DNA of 34,872 nucleotides from Magnetococcales bacterium DC0425bin3 (lineage in GTDB: Bacteria; Pseudomonadota; Magnetococcia; Magnetococcales; DC0425bin3), in NCBI GenBank assembly GCA_002753665.1, contig PEAP01000022.1, positions 1-34,872 of the forward strand. The letters are read 5' to 3'. The notes below the pieces were generated by a model that saw only the letters and a list, made by a program, of their open reading frames with translations, had not been told where the DNA came from and did no database searches. Made by a program: the position numbers and the translations under genes. Shown here one piece after another: positions 1-8,200 of the stretch (position 1 is its first letter; each line of letters starts with the position of its first letter).

Positions 1-872
1 TCCGGCGGGCGCGCCTGGGCGCGCTCCAGGTGCAGTTCGGGCCGCTGTTGCAGGGCCCAGCGGAGCATTTCGGGGGCGCTCAGGGTCCAGAGGGGAGCCT
101 GGGGCAGGCGCTGACGGCTGTCCAGCAGCCGAGGCAGAAGGCCGTCCTCCGCCCCGATGGCGCCGGCCAGGTCCCGGGTGGTCTGCACCAGGGTCCGGCG
201 GGCCGCCTCCAGGTCCCGGCCCAGGGCCAGCAGACGCAACTGGCTTTGCAGGTCGCCGGCCGCCGGGTCGGCTTCCAGGATTTTCAGGGTTCGTTCCACA
301 TCCCCCTGCAACAGGGCGGATGCGCGGATCAGCCCGGGGGCGTCGGTGGCGGCCCAATACCCGGCCCGGGCCTCGCCCAACAGCAGGTGCAGGACCTTGC
401 GCCGTTGTTCGAGATGCACCCGGGCGGGGTCCACCTCCCGGCGGGCATGAAAATAGGCCAGGGCGAAATCCAGGGCCACCCAGGCCTGGTGGAGGTCCTC
501 CCCGGCCCGGTGGGCGGGATAGCCGGCCTCCTGGGCGGCGTGGGCCAGGACCTGGGCGCTGTCCAAGGACTCGGGACTCCGGGCCAGAACGGCCTGCAAC
601 CGGGCCAACCGGGTCGGCAGGCCATGGGCCACCACCCGGGCCATGACCTCGTGGTGGGCCAGGGGCAGGGTGAGATCCTTGGCCAGGGTCAGGGTGGGCA
701 GGGGTTCGGGACGAGGCTCGGGCGGCGGCAGGGGCGGCAGCGTCGGTCTGGCGCAGGCGGTCAGGATCAGCAGCAGCCCCAGGGCCGCCAGCCGCCACTC
801 CCCCACCCGGCAGCGCCACGCCGTTGCCCGCCAGCCTTGGCGTCGCTCATTCGTTCCGTTCCTTTTGTCCAT
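1..872 (-). CDS. TolC-family outer-membrane efflux lipoprotein (3' end outside window)
   Basis: About 290 N-terminal codons are present; the C-terminal part lies beyond the left edge. After an Arg-rich N-terminal segment comes a hydrophobic stretch ending in a lipobox (LLILTAC), then a Pro-rich linker, then long amphipathic helices. The segment around residues 135-180 (ALDFALAYFHARRE, LEQRRKVLHLLL) resembles the helical hairpin of TolC-family proteins that serve type I secretion, efflux or polysaccharide export. The family forms trimeric outer-membrane channels with a periplasmic tunnel. The chosen ATG at 872 has no good ribosome binding site. A better-placed ATG at 850, preceded by AGGAACGGAACGA, is in another frame and stops after 27 residues; one extra base in the G5 run (C5 at 800-804 on the plus strand) would fuse it to the lipobox. 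A GTG about 25 codons downstream of 872 is another possible start. It is last in the glycan operon here, so export of that glycan is a plausible inference. Confidence 0.72.
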   Translation of the reverse strand, partial: MDKRNGTNERRQGWRATAWRCRVGEWRLAALGLLLILTACARPTLPPLPPPEPRPEPLPTLTLAKDLTLPLAHHEVMARVVAHGLPTRLARLQAVLARSPESLDSAQVLAHAAQEAGYPAHRAGEDLHQAWVALDFALAYFHARREVDPARVHLEQRRKVLHLLLGEARAGYWAATDAPGLIRASALLQGDVERTLKILEADPAAGDLQSQLRLLALGRDLEAARRTLVQTTRDLAGAIGAEDGLLPRLLDSRQRLPQAPLWTLSAPEMLRWALQQRPELHLERAQARPP

Positions 873-881
873 TGGATCACT

Positions 882-916
882 ATGCAACCATCATGATTGC
901 ATGTCCAACCATGCAA
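882..916. promoter_or_regulatory. Candidate operator: three ATGCAA/TTGCAT half-sites upstream of the TolC-like gene
   Basis: ATGCAA (882-887), TTGCAT (897-902) and ATGCAA (911-916) are spaced 14-15 bases apart in alternating orientation. The last two form a perfect 7-base inverted repeat, TTGCATG-TCCAAC-CATGCAA (897-916). The block lies 10-45 bases upstream of the proposed start at 872, where a dimeric regulator could bind. No regulator is identified, and the repeat may be coincidental. Confidence 0.35.
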
Positions 917-1039
917 GATCGCACCCCAAAGGCACAACCGTTCCAATCGACTATTTCCTTTCAGAATCAATGCCACCCTCTACCGGCAACTTCTTGACCC
1001 CGCGCCACAGCGGCACATTCCCGATGCCCTTCCAGTCTC

Positions 1040-1789
1040 TCATGAACCCGTCATCCCGGACCAGATCTGGTAGAGCTTGCGGTACGGCGCCCGCCACTCC
1101 CCGTTCACCGACGCCCGGATCAGCCAATAAAGGGCTTGAGTCCAGTCACGTGGATAACCTTCCGAGCCAAACAGGTAGTTGTCCGCCAACACCACACCCG
1201 CCCAACCATAGCCAGCATCCACGGCCTTGCGGTGCATGGCGAGAGAATCGATCCAGCTTTGTTCGAAGCAGACGCCAAACTGGTAAAGACTGGCAAGATA
1301 AGAATAAGCTTCAGGATATCCGTATTCGCCGGCCTTCAGAAACATCATTGTGTTCACAGCATCCCTGACATGGCGATTGTCCTTTCCAAACAGGCTTTTC
1401 AACTTATCCGGGAGCGTCGGCGACTTCGGTCCCAGCTTCTCTTCGAGTTCTCCTTTTCCCGCCAGGTCCAGCGCCATGTCAGACACATCGTGCCAATTCT
1501 TGGGTATCCCTGGCACGTCGTCAAACCAGGTTCCCTGCCGCCCCGAGGGACCATCCTGCGGCTCCCGGAGGTCACGCCGAGGAAAAGGATCAGCCTGGGC
1601 CGACCGCATGGGGTTCAGGGCATCCTTCATATCGTCGAACCAGCCTTTTTCATCTTCCACCAACAGCTTCTGACCAGTCCTCTCGGCCATGCCCCGAACC
1701 TGCTCCAGTTCCTCCCGGTCGATCAACCGCTGCCCCAGGGTATCCTTGCCCGGTCCCCGGCCCGCCCCCCACGGAACACCCTGGGCCAT
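1040..1789 (-). CDS. Sel1-like repeat (SLR) protein, function unknown
   Basis: The product is 249 residues. The N-terminal 130 residues are hydrophilic, charged and unrecognised, with no signal peptide or membrane segment. The C-terminal part (about 145-235) has two Sel1-type alpha/alpha repeats; EAYSYLASLYQFG and LADNYLFGSEGYPRDW show the usual A-x-x-x-L-A-x-x-Y-x-x-G pattern. SLR proteins act as protein-interaction scaffolds, so no enzymatic role is proposed. The gene follows the FkbM methyltransferase by 48 bases and may be co-transcribed, or may be an insertion into the glycan operon. Its coding sequence is visibly less GC-rich than its neighbours, with many A/T-ending codons, which suggests a different origin. 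The ATG at 1789 has only a weak GGTGA-like ribosome binding site. Confidence 0.7.
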   Translation of the reverse strand: MAQGVPWGAGRGPGKDTLGQRLIDREELEQVRGMAERTGQKLLVEDEKGWFDDMKDALNPMRSAQADPFPRRDLREPQDGPSGRQGTWFDDVPGIPKNWHDVSDMALDLAGKGELEEKLGPKSPTLPDKLKSLFGKDNRHVRDAVNTMMFLKAGEYGYPEAYSYLASLYQFGVCFEQSWIDSLAMHRKAVDAGYGWAGVVLADNYLFGSEGYPRDWTQALYWLIRASVNGEWRAPYRKLYQIWSGMTGS

Positions 1790-1837
1790 GCGCCGTTCAC
1801 CCCTGTCCTCCCCAGAACGGCCCCTGTCATCCTCCCC

Positions 1838-2785
1838 TCACCGTGTTCTGGCCAGCAGCACCGTCCGCAATCCCCCGCTGCGACAGATGAAACCCACCCC
1901 GTCCTCCGGGTCGATATCCCGAAAGATCACCCGGGCATGGAAGTCGGTCAGAATCGGTTCTCCCCCCCGATACCCCCTGGCGGCCACCCGCTCGGTACCG
2001 GAGGCTTGGCTGGATGCGGCCAGGGGAATGGTGTAGCCCTGGGCGAACAGGCGGCGCAGGGGCGCCTCCAGGTCATGCTCCGGGGCGTAACGGCTCAGGT
2101 GGGTCTCGAACAGGATCATGGGGGCCATGGTCCCGGCTTCCACGGCCGGCAGCAGACCGTTGATCACCTCCACCTCATGGCCTTCCACATCCATGCGGAT
2201 CAGATCGGGAATGCCATGCTCCCGGGCCAGATCCGGCACCGTCAGGGTGCGCATGGCCAGGGTCTCGCCGGTGAGATCGGTGGCGGCGCTGCCTTCCGGA
2301 TGAAAGGTGTTGAGATTGGACTGGGCCGCCAGGTGGAAAGTCCGCGTGGCGTTGGTGTCGGAAACCGCGCCTTCCACCAGGGTGACGTTGGTGCAGCGGT
2401 TCAATTCCAGATTGCGGCGCAACATGGCGGCATTGGACGGACTGGGTTCCACGGCGACGATCCGTCCCCCGGGGCCGATCAACCCCCGTTCCATCAGGAC
2501 GTAATACCCAAGATTGGCGCCGATATCCAACACCCGCATCCCCGGTTTCAGCACCTGCTCCAGCATCGCCTTGTGGTCCAGCTCCCGGTTGCCGAACAGC
2601 AGCAGGGTGCGGGAAATGCCCCGGTCCCGGGGATCGAGCCACATCTCGTAGTCGTAGATCCGCTTGCGGATCGGCGCCCCCCCCAGCAGACGGGCATGGA
2701 CCAGACTCCTGGCCCCGTACCACAGGGCCTCGAACAGCCCGCCCGGACCCTTGTGACGCAAGATCATTCCCAAATGATTCGACAT
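1838..2785 (-). CDS. FkbM-family SAM-dependent methyltransferase
   Basis: The product is 315 residues. It has the Rossmann-fold methyltransferase motif I VLDIGANLGYY (85-95), the acidic post-I loop AVEPSPSN (111-118) and the FkbM hallmark MDVEGHE (198-204), in normal order and spacing. Family members O-methylate sugars, polyketides or glycan hydroxyls using S-adenosylmethionine. The start is well supported: GGATGAGGAG precedes the ATG at 2785. The gene begins 9 bases after the GT4 glycosyltransferase ends, so the two are almost certainly co-transcribed, and methylation of the sugar chain made by this cluster is the simplest role. The acceptor cannot be read from sequence. Confidence 0.88.
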   Translation of the reverse strand: MSNHLGMILRHKGPGGLFEALWYGARSLVHARLLGGAPIRKRIYDYEMWLDPRDRGISRTLLLFGNRELDHKAMLEQVLKPGMRVLDIGANLGYYVLMERGLIGPGGRIVAVEPSPSNAAMLRRNLELNRCTNVTLVEGAVSDTNATRTFHLAAQSNLNTFHPEGSAATDLTGETLAMRTLTVPDLAREHGIPDLIRMDVEGHEVEVINGLLPAVEAGTMAPMILFETHLSRYAPEHDLEAPLRRLFAQGYTIPLAASSQASGTERVAARGYRGGEPILTDFHARVIFRDIDPEDGVGFICRSGGLRTVLLARTR

Positions 2786-2794
2786 GACGACTCC

Positions 2795-4045
2795 TCATCC
2801 CGCTCCAAAATGCGCGCTGTCATATTCGGCCATCCCGCGCCGATACAGACCGACATACTCCTCCACCACCCGGTCCCAGGAAAAATCCGCCGCCCGGTGG
2901 CGGGAGCGGTCGGCCCAGTGAGCCCGCAGTCGCTCATCCCGGGCCAGATCGCCCATGGCCCGGGCCAACGCCTCGGGCCGACCCGGCGGCACCAGCACGC
3001 CGTCCCGCCCGCCGCGGACCACATCCCGGCAACCCGGCGCATCGGTGGTGATGACCGGCAGCCCGGCGGCCATCGCCTCCACCAGCACGATGCCGAAGGT
3101 CTCCACCAGGGAAGGAAAGACGAACAGGTCGGCGGCCCGGTACAGGTCCACCAGCTCCGCCGGCGGCAGTTCCAGGATTCCCTCTCCCCGGACCGCCGCC
3201 CCCAGGTCGGGCACCGTCAGCACCTCCTCCTCCAGCCCCAGGGAGCCGATCAGGGACGCGAGGGCCGTCATCCCCTGGCCCACCAGCACCACCCGGAACG
3301 CGATCCCGCCCGCGGCTTTCAGCAGACCCGCCGCCCGCACCAGGGTGGGAAAGTCCTTCTTGGGGTGGTTGCGCCCCACGGCGAGGAACAGCAAGGCCCC
3401 CGGGGGAATCCCCCAGCGCCGCCGCACCGCCGCCCGTTCCACCGGCCTGGCGAAACGCTCCAGGTCCACCCCGTTGGGCACCCGGGCGATGCGGGCTTCG
3501 GCAACGCCCAGCGCCCGATACTCCGCCGCCACGCTGTCCGTGATCGCCACCAGCCGCTGGGCCCGGGGCAGCCAACGGATCACCTGGGCGTCGATGGCCG
3601 GATCCAGCCGCAGCCCATAGCCGATCTCCGGCTGTTGCTGGATGTCCTCCCCGGCGCAGCGCACCAGGTGGGGGACGCCCGCGCCCCGGGCCGCCCAGCG
3701 GGCCAGGGCCACCCCCACCGGATAGCCCATGGTTCCGTGCCAGAAATCAAACCGGTGGCGGCGTTGGAGCCGATCGAAGAACCGCTCCAGCAGCCAATAG
3801 CCCCCGCCGGGCCAGCGGCGCAACACCCCCCATATGCGCGGCGGAAAGGCCAGCACCGGATAAGGCAGGCGCCAACCTTCCTGCTGCAAGGCCCGCACCT
3901 GAGGAGCGCTGGCGATCACCACCGGGGCATGGCCGGCCCCCAGCAGCCGCCGGGCGATGTTGTGCAGCCCCACTTCCACCCCGCCGGTGCTGGGCAGGAA
4001 GGTGGAGGTGGGCAGGGCCACCCGCAACGGCCGGGCCTCGTCCAT
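2795..4045 (-). CDS. GT4-family glycosyltransferase (GT-B fold)
   Basis: The product is 416 residues, a usual length for retaining GT4 enzymes. The N-terminal acceptor domain carries the glycine-rich STGGVE motif (19-24). The linker has VPNGVDLERF (189-198). The C-terminal donor domain has GRNHPKKDF (224-232) and the E-x7-E motif ETFGIVLVE (315-323) that contacts the nucleotide sugar. Such enzymes transfer a sugar from a nucleotide donor to a lipid-linked or growing glycan at the cytoplasmic face of the inner membrane. No signal peptide is seen. It lies 12 bases downstream of the asparagine-synthase-like gene and 9 bases upstream of the FkbM gene, within the glycan operon. Donor and linkage cannot be assigned. 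Confidence 0.9.
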   Translation of the reverse strand: MDEARPLRVALPTSTFLPSTGGVEVGLHNIARRLLGAGHAPVVIASAPQVRALQQEGWRLPYPVLAFPPRIWGVLRRWPGGGYWLLERFFDRLQRRHRFDFWHGTMGYPVGVALARWAARGAGVPHLVRCAGEDIQQQPEIGYGLRLDPAIDAQVIRWLPRAQRLVAITDSVAAEYRALGVAEARIARVPNGVDLERFARPVERAAVRRRWGIPPGALLFLAVGRNHPKKDFPTLVRAAGLLKAAGGIAFRVVLVGQGMTALASLIGSLGLEEEVLTVPDLGAAVRGEGILELPPAELVDLYRAADLFVFPSLVETFGIVLVEAMAAGLPVITTDAPGCRDVVRGGRDGVLVPPGRPEALARAMGDLARDERLRAHWADRSRHRAADFSWDRVVEEYVGLYRRGMAEYDSAHFGAG

Positions 4046-4057
4046 GGCCGGCCGCCG

Positions 4058-5857
4058 TCAGTGGCCCAGCAGGGCCAAAAAGCGCTCCAGGGTGACCAGC
4101 ACGCTGAGCAGGATCCCATAATCGGTCACACCGGACTGATGGGCATCCACCACCCGCCGCACCGCGTCCAGATCCAGAAATCCCAGTTCTTCCAACCGGG
4201 GCGTTTTCTTGAGACTCGCCACCGTGGCGGCCACTTCGGGATTGAAGCGGATGATCTCGGCATGACTGGGCCAACTGCGGTCCGCTCCGCCGGGCATGGT
4301 CCGGAAGGGACTGATCGGCAACCGGTTGGCGAGCCCCCGCAGCCAGCGGATGCCGGTGGCCTGGTAGAGCGGCAGGTCGGCCCGGATGTTGTGGTTGGCG
4401 TTGCGGATACGGGCCAGTTTGCGGTTGAGCCGACCCAGGGCCAGCTGGTAGGCGCGCCAGTCGTATTTGAACAGCACCGGAATGGCCAGGGCCTGGGCGT
4501 AGACCTCGTTGTCCAAGGCCGGCAGGCGGCAGGCCACGGTCCCCTCCAGGGTGCGCACCATCTGCAGGGAATAGTGGCGGGCGAAATTGCGCAGATGCAT
4601 GTATTCCCACAGGTCGTGGGGTTCCCGGGCCAGTTCCCGGGCCGGAGCCATCTCCGCCGCCACCGCGGCCCGCAGGCCCTGGGTCAGTTCCTCCAGACGC
4701 TCGGGCCGCACCACCTGCCGATAATCCGGCCCCTTGGTGCGATAGCCCACATGGGCCATGAATTGACCCACCACATCCTCCTGGATGGGATCCAGCCAGA
4801 AATGACATCCTTCCCACCCCAGCAGCCGCACCGGCTCCTTGGGGAGGTACAGCCCGCCGAAAAAAACCTCCAGGGCCAATCCCATGAAGACCACCTCGGC
4901 CCGGTCGGCCAGATGCTCGGCACACCAGCCGAACTGGGCCTGACTGAACAGGGTCATGCCCCCGGAATGGAACACCGCGTCGTCCACCAACCCTTCCAGA
5001 TGATCGGCCGGACGGGACAAGAACCGGTGGGGCGCTCCCCGGGCGGTCGCCAGCTCCGCCGCCACCCGAAACTCGTTGTTGGGGCTGGCGCAGGTGGTGA
5101 GGCACTCCAAAGGCTGGGGAGCGGCGGCCAACAGGGTTCTGGCGTTCAGCCCGCCGCTCAGCATCAGCGCGCCGTTGCGGCCATCGGAGGTATAACGGCG
5201 CATGGCCCGGCGCAAGGCGTCCGCCAGACCGCCGGCAAACTCCCCGGCCGTCAGGGAGGTCTTGGTGAAATCGATGGTCAGGTAGGAACCGATGGACAGA
5301 TCGCAACGCCCGCCGGCCTCGGCGGGTCCCAGGCGCAGCAGGCGCGCCCCTTCCAGAAAACGGCAGCCGACCCCCAGGGTCTTCTCCCCGAACAGACGCC
5401 GGAAATGCAGGAATTCGAAACAGGCCTCCCGGTTCAGATCGGGCTGCTCCAGGGCCAGCATCACCCCGGTCAGGGAGGTGGAAGCCAGCAACAGCCCGCG
5501 GAAATCCCGGTGATAGAAAAACGGCTGGGAGCCGAAACGGTCGGAAATGACCGTCAGCGCAGGCGCATCCGAGCGGTAATGGAGAATGGTAAAGGTGCCG
5601 TTCAGGCGCCGGGCAAACTCCTCCACCGTGGTGCGGGAGCGCCACAGGGCCAGCACCGCGCCATCATCCAGCCGGTCGGCGGCGATGGGATGGCCCAGCA
5701 GCACCAGAATGCCATTGTCCACGGCCAGAATGCGGGGCGGCGGGTGCAGGTCGTGGCCGGCCAGGACCAGATGGGCATCGGCCCACAACGCCCCCTCCGG
5801 CGGGTGTGCCAGCGACTGGACGGGATCGAAACGAACCGTGAACTCGCAGCGCCTCAT
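4058..5857 (-). CDS. Asparagine-synthase-like protein with altered active sites
   Basis: The product is 599 residues with asparagine synthetase B architecture: an N-terminal glutaminase-type (Ntn) domain with DRFGSQPFFY (106-115), corresponding to the usual DRxGxKPLYY, and a C-terminal ATP-pyrophosphatase-like domain. Two hallmarks are changed. The protein starts MRRCEF, so the catalytic Cys that should follow the initiator Met is absent (Cys4 is not in that position). The PP-loop reads LSGGLNAR (233-240), where SGGxDS is expected. It may therefore not hydrolyse glutamine and may use ATP differently or not at all. The start at 5857 overlaps the cytidylyltransferase stop (ATGA), arguing for translational coupling. 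A longer in-frame reading through the upstream gene was rejected. Homologues occur in polysaccharide clusters, where they may amidate a sugar acid or act as a scaffold; the role here is inferred. Confidence 0.8.
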   Translation of the reverse strand: MRRCEFTVRFDPVQSLAHPPEGALWADAHLVLAGHDLHPPPRILAVDNGILVLLGHPIAADRLDDGAVLALWRSRTTVEEFARRLNGTFTILHYRSDAPALTVISDRFGSQPFFYHRDFRGLLLASTSLTGVMLALEQPDLNREACFEFLHFRRLFGEKTLGVGCRFLEGARLLRLGPAEAGGRCDLSIGSYLTIDFTKTSLTAGEFAGGLADALRRAMRRYTSDGRNGALMLSGGLNARTLLAAAPQPLECLTTCASPNNEFRVAAELATARGAPHRFLSRPADHLEGLVDDAVFHSGGMTLFSQAQFGWCAEHLADRAEVVFMGLALEVFFGGLYLPKEPVRLLGWEGCHFWLDPIQEDVVGQFMAHVGYRTKGPDYRQVVRPERLEELTQGLRAAVAAEMAPARELAREPHDLWEYMHLRNFARHYSLQMVRTLEGTVACRLPALDNEVYAQALAIPVLFKYDWRAYQLALGRLNRKLARIRNANHNIRADLPLYQATGIRWLRGLANRLPISPFRTMPGGADRSWPSHAEIIRFNPEVAATVASLKKTPRLEELGFLDLDAVRRVVDAHQSGVTDYGILLSVLVTLERFLALLGH

Positions 5858-6573
5858 GGCGTGGTCGCGGCCAGGGCCCGCAGGCCCAAATGCAGCGCCC
5901 GGGCCATTTCCAGGTCGTCCGGGGTGTCGATGTCGATGGCGCGGATGGCCGGGATCTCGTACCCGACAAAATCGTCCTGCCGGCCGGGACCCCCATCGCC
6001 CAGAATGCGTTGGGCGGAGAAGATGGTGAAGGAGCCGGCCTCGTGGACGTAACCGGGCAGATCCTGGGAGCGGATCCGGAAGCTGTCCGGCTCCCGGGGT
6101 TGCAGGCGCCCCTGGGGGCCGGTCCTGGCGAAGGCCCACTGGATAGGCGTGGTGAAAGGGGTGACCCCCAGCACCGACAGCGGATCCACCCGGTCCTGCA
6201 GGGCCACCCCTCCGGCCAGATCGGTGGCGGTCATCAAAGGACAGGTGGCCATCAGCAGGGTCACCTGGTCGAAGGTCCGGCCCCGGCTGGCATAGCTGTC
6301 CAGCACGAACCGCAGCACGGCCATCAGCACGGCGTGATCGTCGGCCAGCCGGGCCGGCCGGGGAAAGTCCACCGGAAACCCCAGCTCCGCCACCACCTCC
6401 ATGATTCGGGGGCTCTCGGTGGAGACATGGATGGTATCGAACAGACCACTGGCCCGGGCGGCCTCCAGGGGATAGGCGATCATCGGCCGGCCACAGAAAT
6501 CGATGATGTTCTTCTCCGGAATGCGCTTGCTGCCCCCCCGGGCCGGAATGATGGCGATGCGGCGGCGGCTCAT
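5854..6573 (-). CDS. CMP-nonulosonate synthetase (PseF/NeuA-type cytidylyltransferase)
   Basis: The product is 239 residues. The N-terminus IAIIPARGGSKRIPEKNI (6-23) is the diagnostic CTP-binding motif of acylneuraminate and pseudaminate cytidylyltransferases; GRPMIAYPLEAA follows, then STESPRI near 51, and CPLMTATDL further on. The enzyme activates a nine-carbon sugar acid (pseudaminic, legionaminic or sialic type) as the CMP-sugar for transfer to a surface glycan or flagellin. The sequence most resembles the PseF subgroup, but substrate cannot be fixed without synthesis genes: none of pseB, pseC, pseG, pseH, pseI or neuB is in the window. The chosen ATG at 6573 overlaps the preceding WbqC-like gene by 4 bases (ATGA). 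An upstream in-frame start would extend into that gene and adds no conserved sequence. Confidence 0.88.
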   Translation of the reverse strand: MSRRRIAIIPARGGSKRIPEKNIIDFCGRPMIAYPLEAARASGLFDTIHVSTESPRIMEVVAELGFPVDFPRPARLADDHAVLMAVLRFVLDSYASRGRTFDQVTLLMATCPLMTATDLAGGVALQDRVDPLSVLGVTPFTTPIQWAFARTGPQGRLQPREPDSFRIRSQDLPGYVHEAGSFTIFSAQRILGDGGPGRQDDFVGYEIPAIRAIDIDTPDDLEMARALHLGLRALAATTP

Positions 6574-7271
6574 GGCAGGCACCCGGCGCGGATCTGTTGC
6601 AGACTCTCCCCGGGGCCGATGTTGAACAGCAGGTCCAGGATGCACATGTACGGCTCGAAGGAACCGAAGGGCTGGGGATATTCCGGATGCTGGAAGTGGA
6701 AATAGTCCACCGGAATGCCCTGCCGGTCGAAGGCATCGGAGTCGTCCAGGTAGTCCCGGGACCCGGGTGGCGAGAGATAACGATCCGCCCCCACTTCCAG
6801 ACACAGGGCGGCCAACAGCTCCGCCTTGGCCCCGGTGGCGGCCAGGGTGCTGGAGCGGTCCAGGGGGGTGCGAATCCCCAGCAGATCCCGTGCCCAGGTG
6901 ATGATCTCGATGGTCAGGTCGGCCAGATGCTCCCGCGGTCGGGTGAGGATTTCCTCTACCTGGGGGAACAGTTCACGGAAGAACGGCGTCTTGCCGTAGG
7001 CGGTGCGCAGCCCGACCAGATGGGCCTTGGGAAAATCCCGCCCGGTGTCGATGCGCACCGCGCCGATGGTCTGATCCCGAAGCCCCTTGCTGTGGACCGG
7101 CACCGTCAGCCACTGCGGGCCATGGGCGGTCTTGATGCGGTTGCGCTGCTGCCAGGAGCGGCGGTCGAACTGTACCGAATCCAGCAACACGAAGCGATCC
7201 ACCCGGTCCATGAGGCCGAAATAGCCCGCCCACGGCAGGTAGGTGGGCTGCATGATGGCGACAACCGTCAT
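6570..7271 (-). CDS. WbqC-like family protein
   Basis: The product is 233 residues. The N-terminus IMQPTYLPWAGYF (6-18), the following DSVQF and the SWQQRNRIK segment (39-47) are the signature of the WbqC-like family, found repeatedly in O-antigen, capsule and nonulosonate clusters. The biochemical function is not established to my knowledge; a role in handling an activated or modified sugar is inferred from context. No signal peptide or membrane segment is present. The gene overlaps both neighbours by 4 bases: its ATG at 7271 overlaps the propeller gene's stop, and its stop overlaps the cytidylyltransferase start. Translational coupling, and perhaps matched protein amounts, is therefore likely. 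Confidence 0.88.
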   Translation of the reverse strand: MTVVAIMQPTYLPWAGYFGLMDRVDRFVLLDSVQFDRRSWQQRNRIKTAHGPQWLTVPVHSKGLRDQTIGAVRIDTGRDFPKAHLVGLRTAYGKTPFFRELFPQVEEILTRPREHLADLTIEIITWARDLLGIRTPLDRSSTLAATGAKAELLAALCLEVGADRYLSPPGSRDYLDDSDAFDRQGIPVDYFHFQHPEYPQPFGSFEPYMCILDLLFNIGPGESLQQIRAGCLP

Positions 7272-8200
7272 GCTTCCACGGCCAGGCCGGCGCCCCAGGT
7301 GCCGTAGGCGTTGCCGTTGTAGATCATGAACCGACGGCCGTTGTAGCGGGCGATGACGGCGTATTCCATCATTTCGGAATCCCAGCCGCTGGGGGATACG
7401 TCGATGCCGACGAAGTCGTCCCGCCGGATCCAGTTGATGCCGTCCTCGGATTCGGCATACCCCAGTCGGTAATTGCCCCACTCGTCCCCGGCCCCCTTGT
7501 GGGCGAACCACATCTTGTAGACCCCATCCTCCTTGAGGACGAAGGGCCGGGCCAGGGCGTTCTCCCGGTCGTCGGCGAAGTCGATGCAGACCGTGCCGTC
7601 CCGCTGCCAATGGATGCCGTCCGGGCTGGTGGCATGTTGCAGGTTGTAGCGGGGGGTGTCCCGGTGGCGCCAGCCGGTGCCGGCCACATACCACATGCGC
7701 CACAGGCCGCCGTCCAGGATCACATAGGGAGCGGTGTTGATGTATGGATTGAGGTGGGTGCGGTCCAGAATGGGGGCTTCGGAATACCGCTCATAGGTCC
7801 GGCCGCCATCGCTGCTGATGGCCAGGCCGCCGTAGAGGTCCATGCGGGTGGTGCCGCCCGGTTTGAAGCCGACATAGTAGAGATATTTCTTCGCACCGGC
7901 ATTGACCAGGCAGTTGGGCACCACGCCGTTGTCGTCGAAGGTGCCCAGGCGACCCGGATGCAGGACCGGTTCCTCGGCCCAGTCCACCACCCGGCCGTCG
8001 GCCCGCAGGTCGATGATCGCCCAGCCCACATGGGTCTGGTTGCGGTCGTTGCGACCGCCGAAATAAACCTTGAAGCAGCCCTCGCTCACCGGCTGGGGAT
8101 CGATGGTGGGCGCCATGATGTGGGTGCGGTTCCACCACAGGCTGGTGCGGGGTTCGAGAATCAGGCCTTTTTTGATCCAGGCGATCTTCCGGTCGAACAT
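7268..8200 (-). CDS. GH43-like five-bladed beta-propeller protein
   Basis: The product is 310 residues. It shows the repeating blade pattern of GH43/GH32/GH68-type propellers: KVYFGGRND, GLAISSDGGRTYER, LQHATSPDGIHWQR, LGYAESEDGINWIRRDD and a closing YNGNAYGTWGAG. Each S-x-DG-x-x-W/Y element is a blade turn. There is no signal peptide, so it is probably cytoplasmic, which is unusual for a glycan hydrolase and suggests a biosynthetic or editing role on an intermediate. Catalytic acids cannot be assigned reliably by eye. The ATG at 8200 overlaps the last base of the acyltransferase stop codon, and the stop overlaps the WbqC-like start by 4 bases, placing it firmly in the operon. Confidence 0.8.
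   Translation of the reverse strand: MFDRKIAWIKKGLILEPRTSLWWNRTHIMAPTIDPQPVSEGCFKVYFGGRNDRNQTHVGWAIIDLRADGRVVDWAEEPVLHPGRLGTFDDNGVVPNCLVNAGAKKYLYYVGFKPGGTTRMDLYGGLAISSDGGRTYERYSEAPILDRTHLNPYINTAPYVILDGGLWRMWYVAGTGWRHRDTPRYNLQHATSPDGIHWQRDGTVCIDFADDRENALARPFVLKEDGVYKMWFAHKGAGDEWGNYRLGYAESEDGINWIRRDDFVGIDVSPSGWDSEMMEYAVIARYNGRRFMIYNGNAYGTWGAGLAVEA

Noticed and set aside
1136-6052. Very long open frame on the plus strand
   Set aside because: It is antisense to seven well-supported minus-strand genes; the product is Gly/Pro/His/Gln-rich low-complexity sequence typical of GC-rich shadow frames.
4058-6736. Single 892-residue fusion of the asparagine-synthase-like protein with an upstream extension
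   Set aside because: The extension is an out-of-frame reading of the cytidylyltransferase and WbqC-like genes; an ATGA overlap at 5854-5857 gives a natural start.
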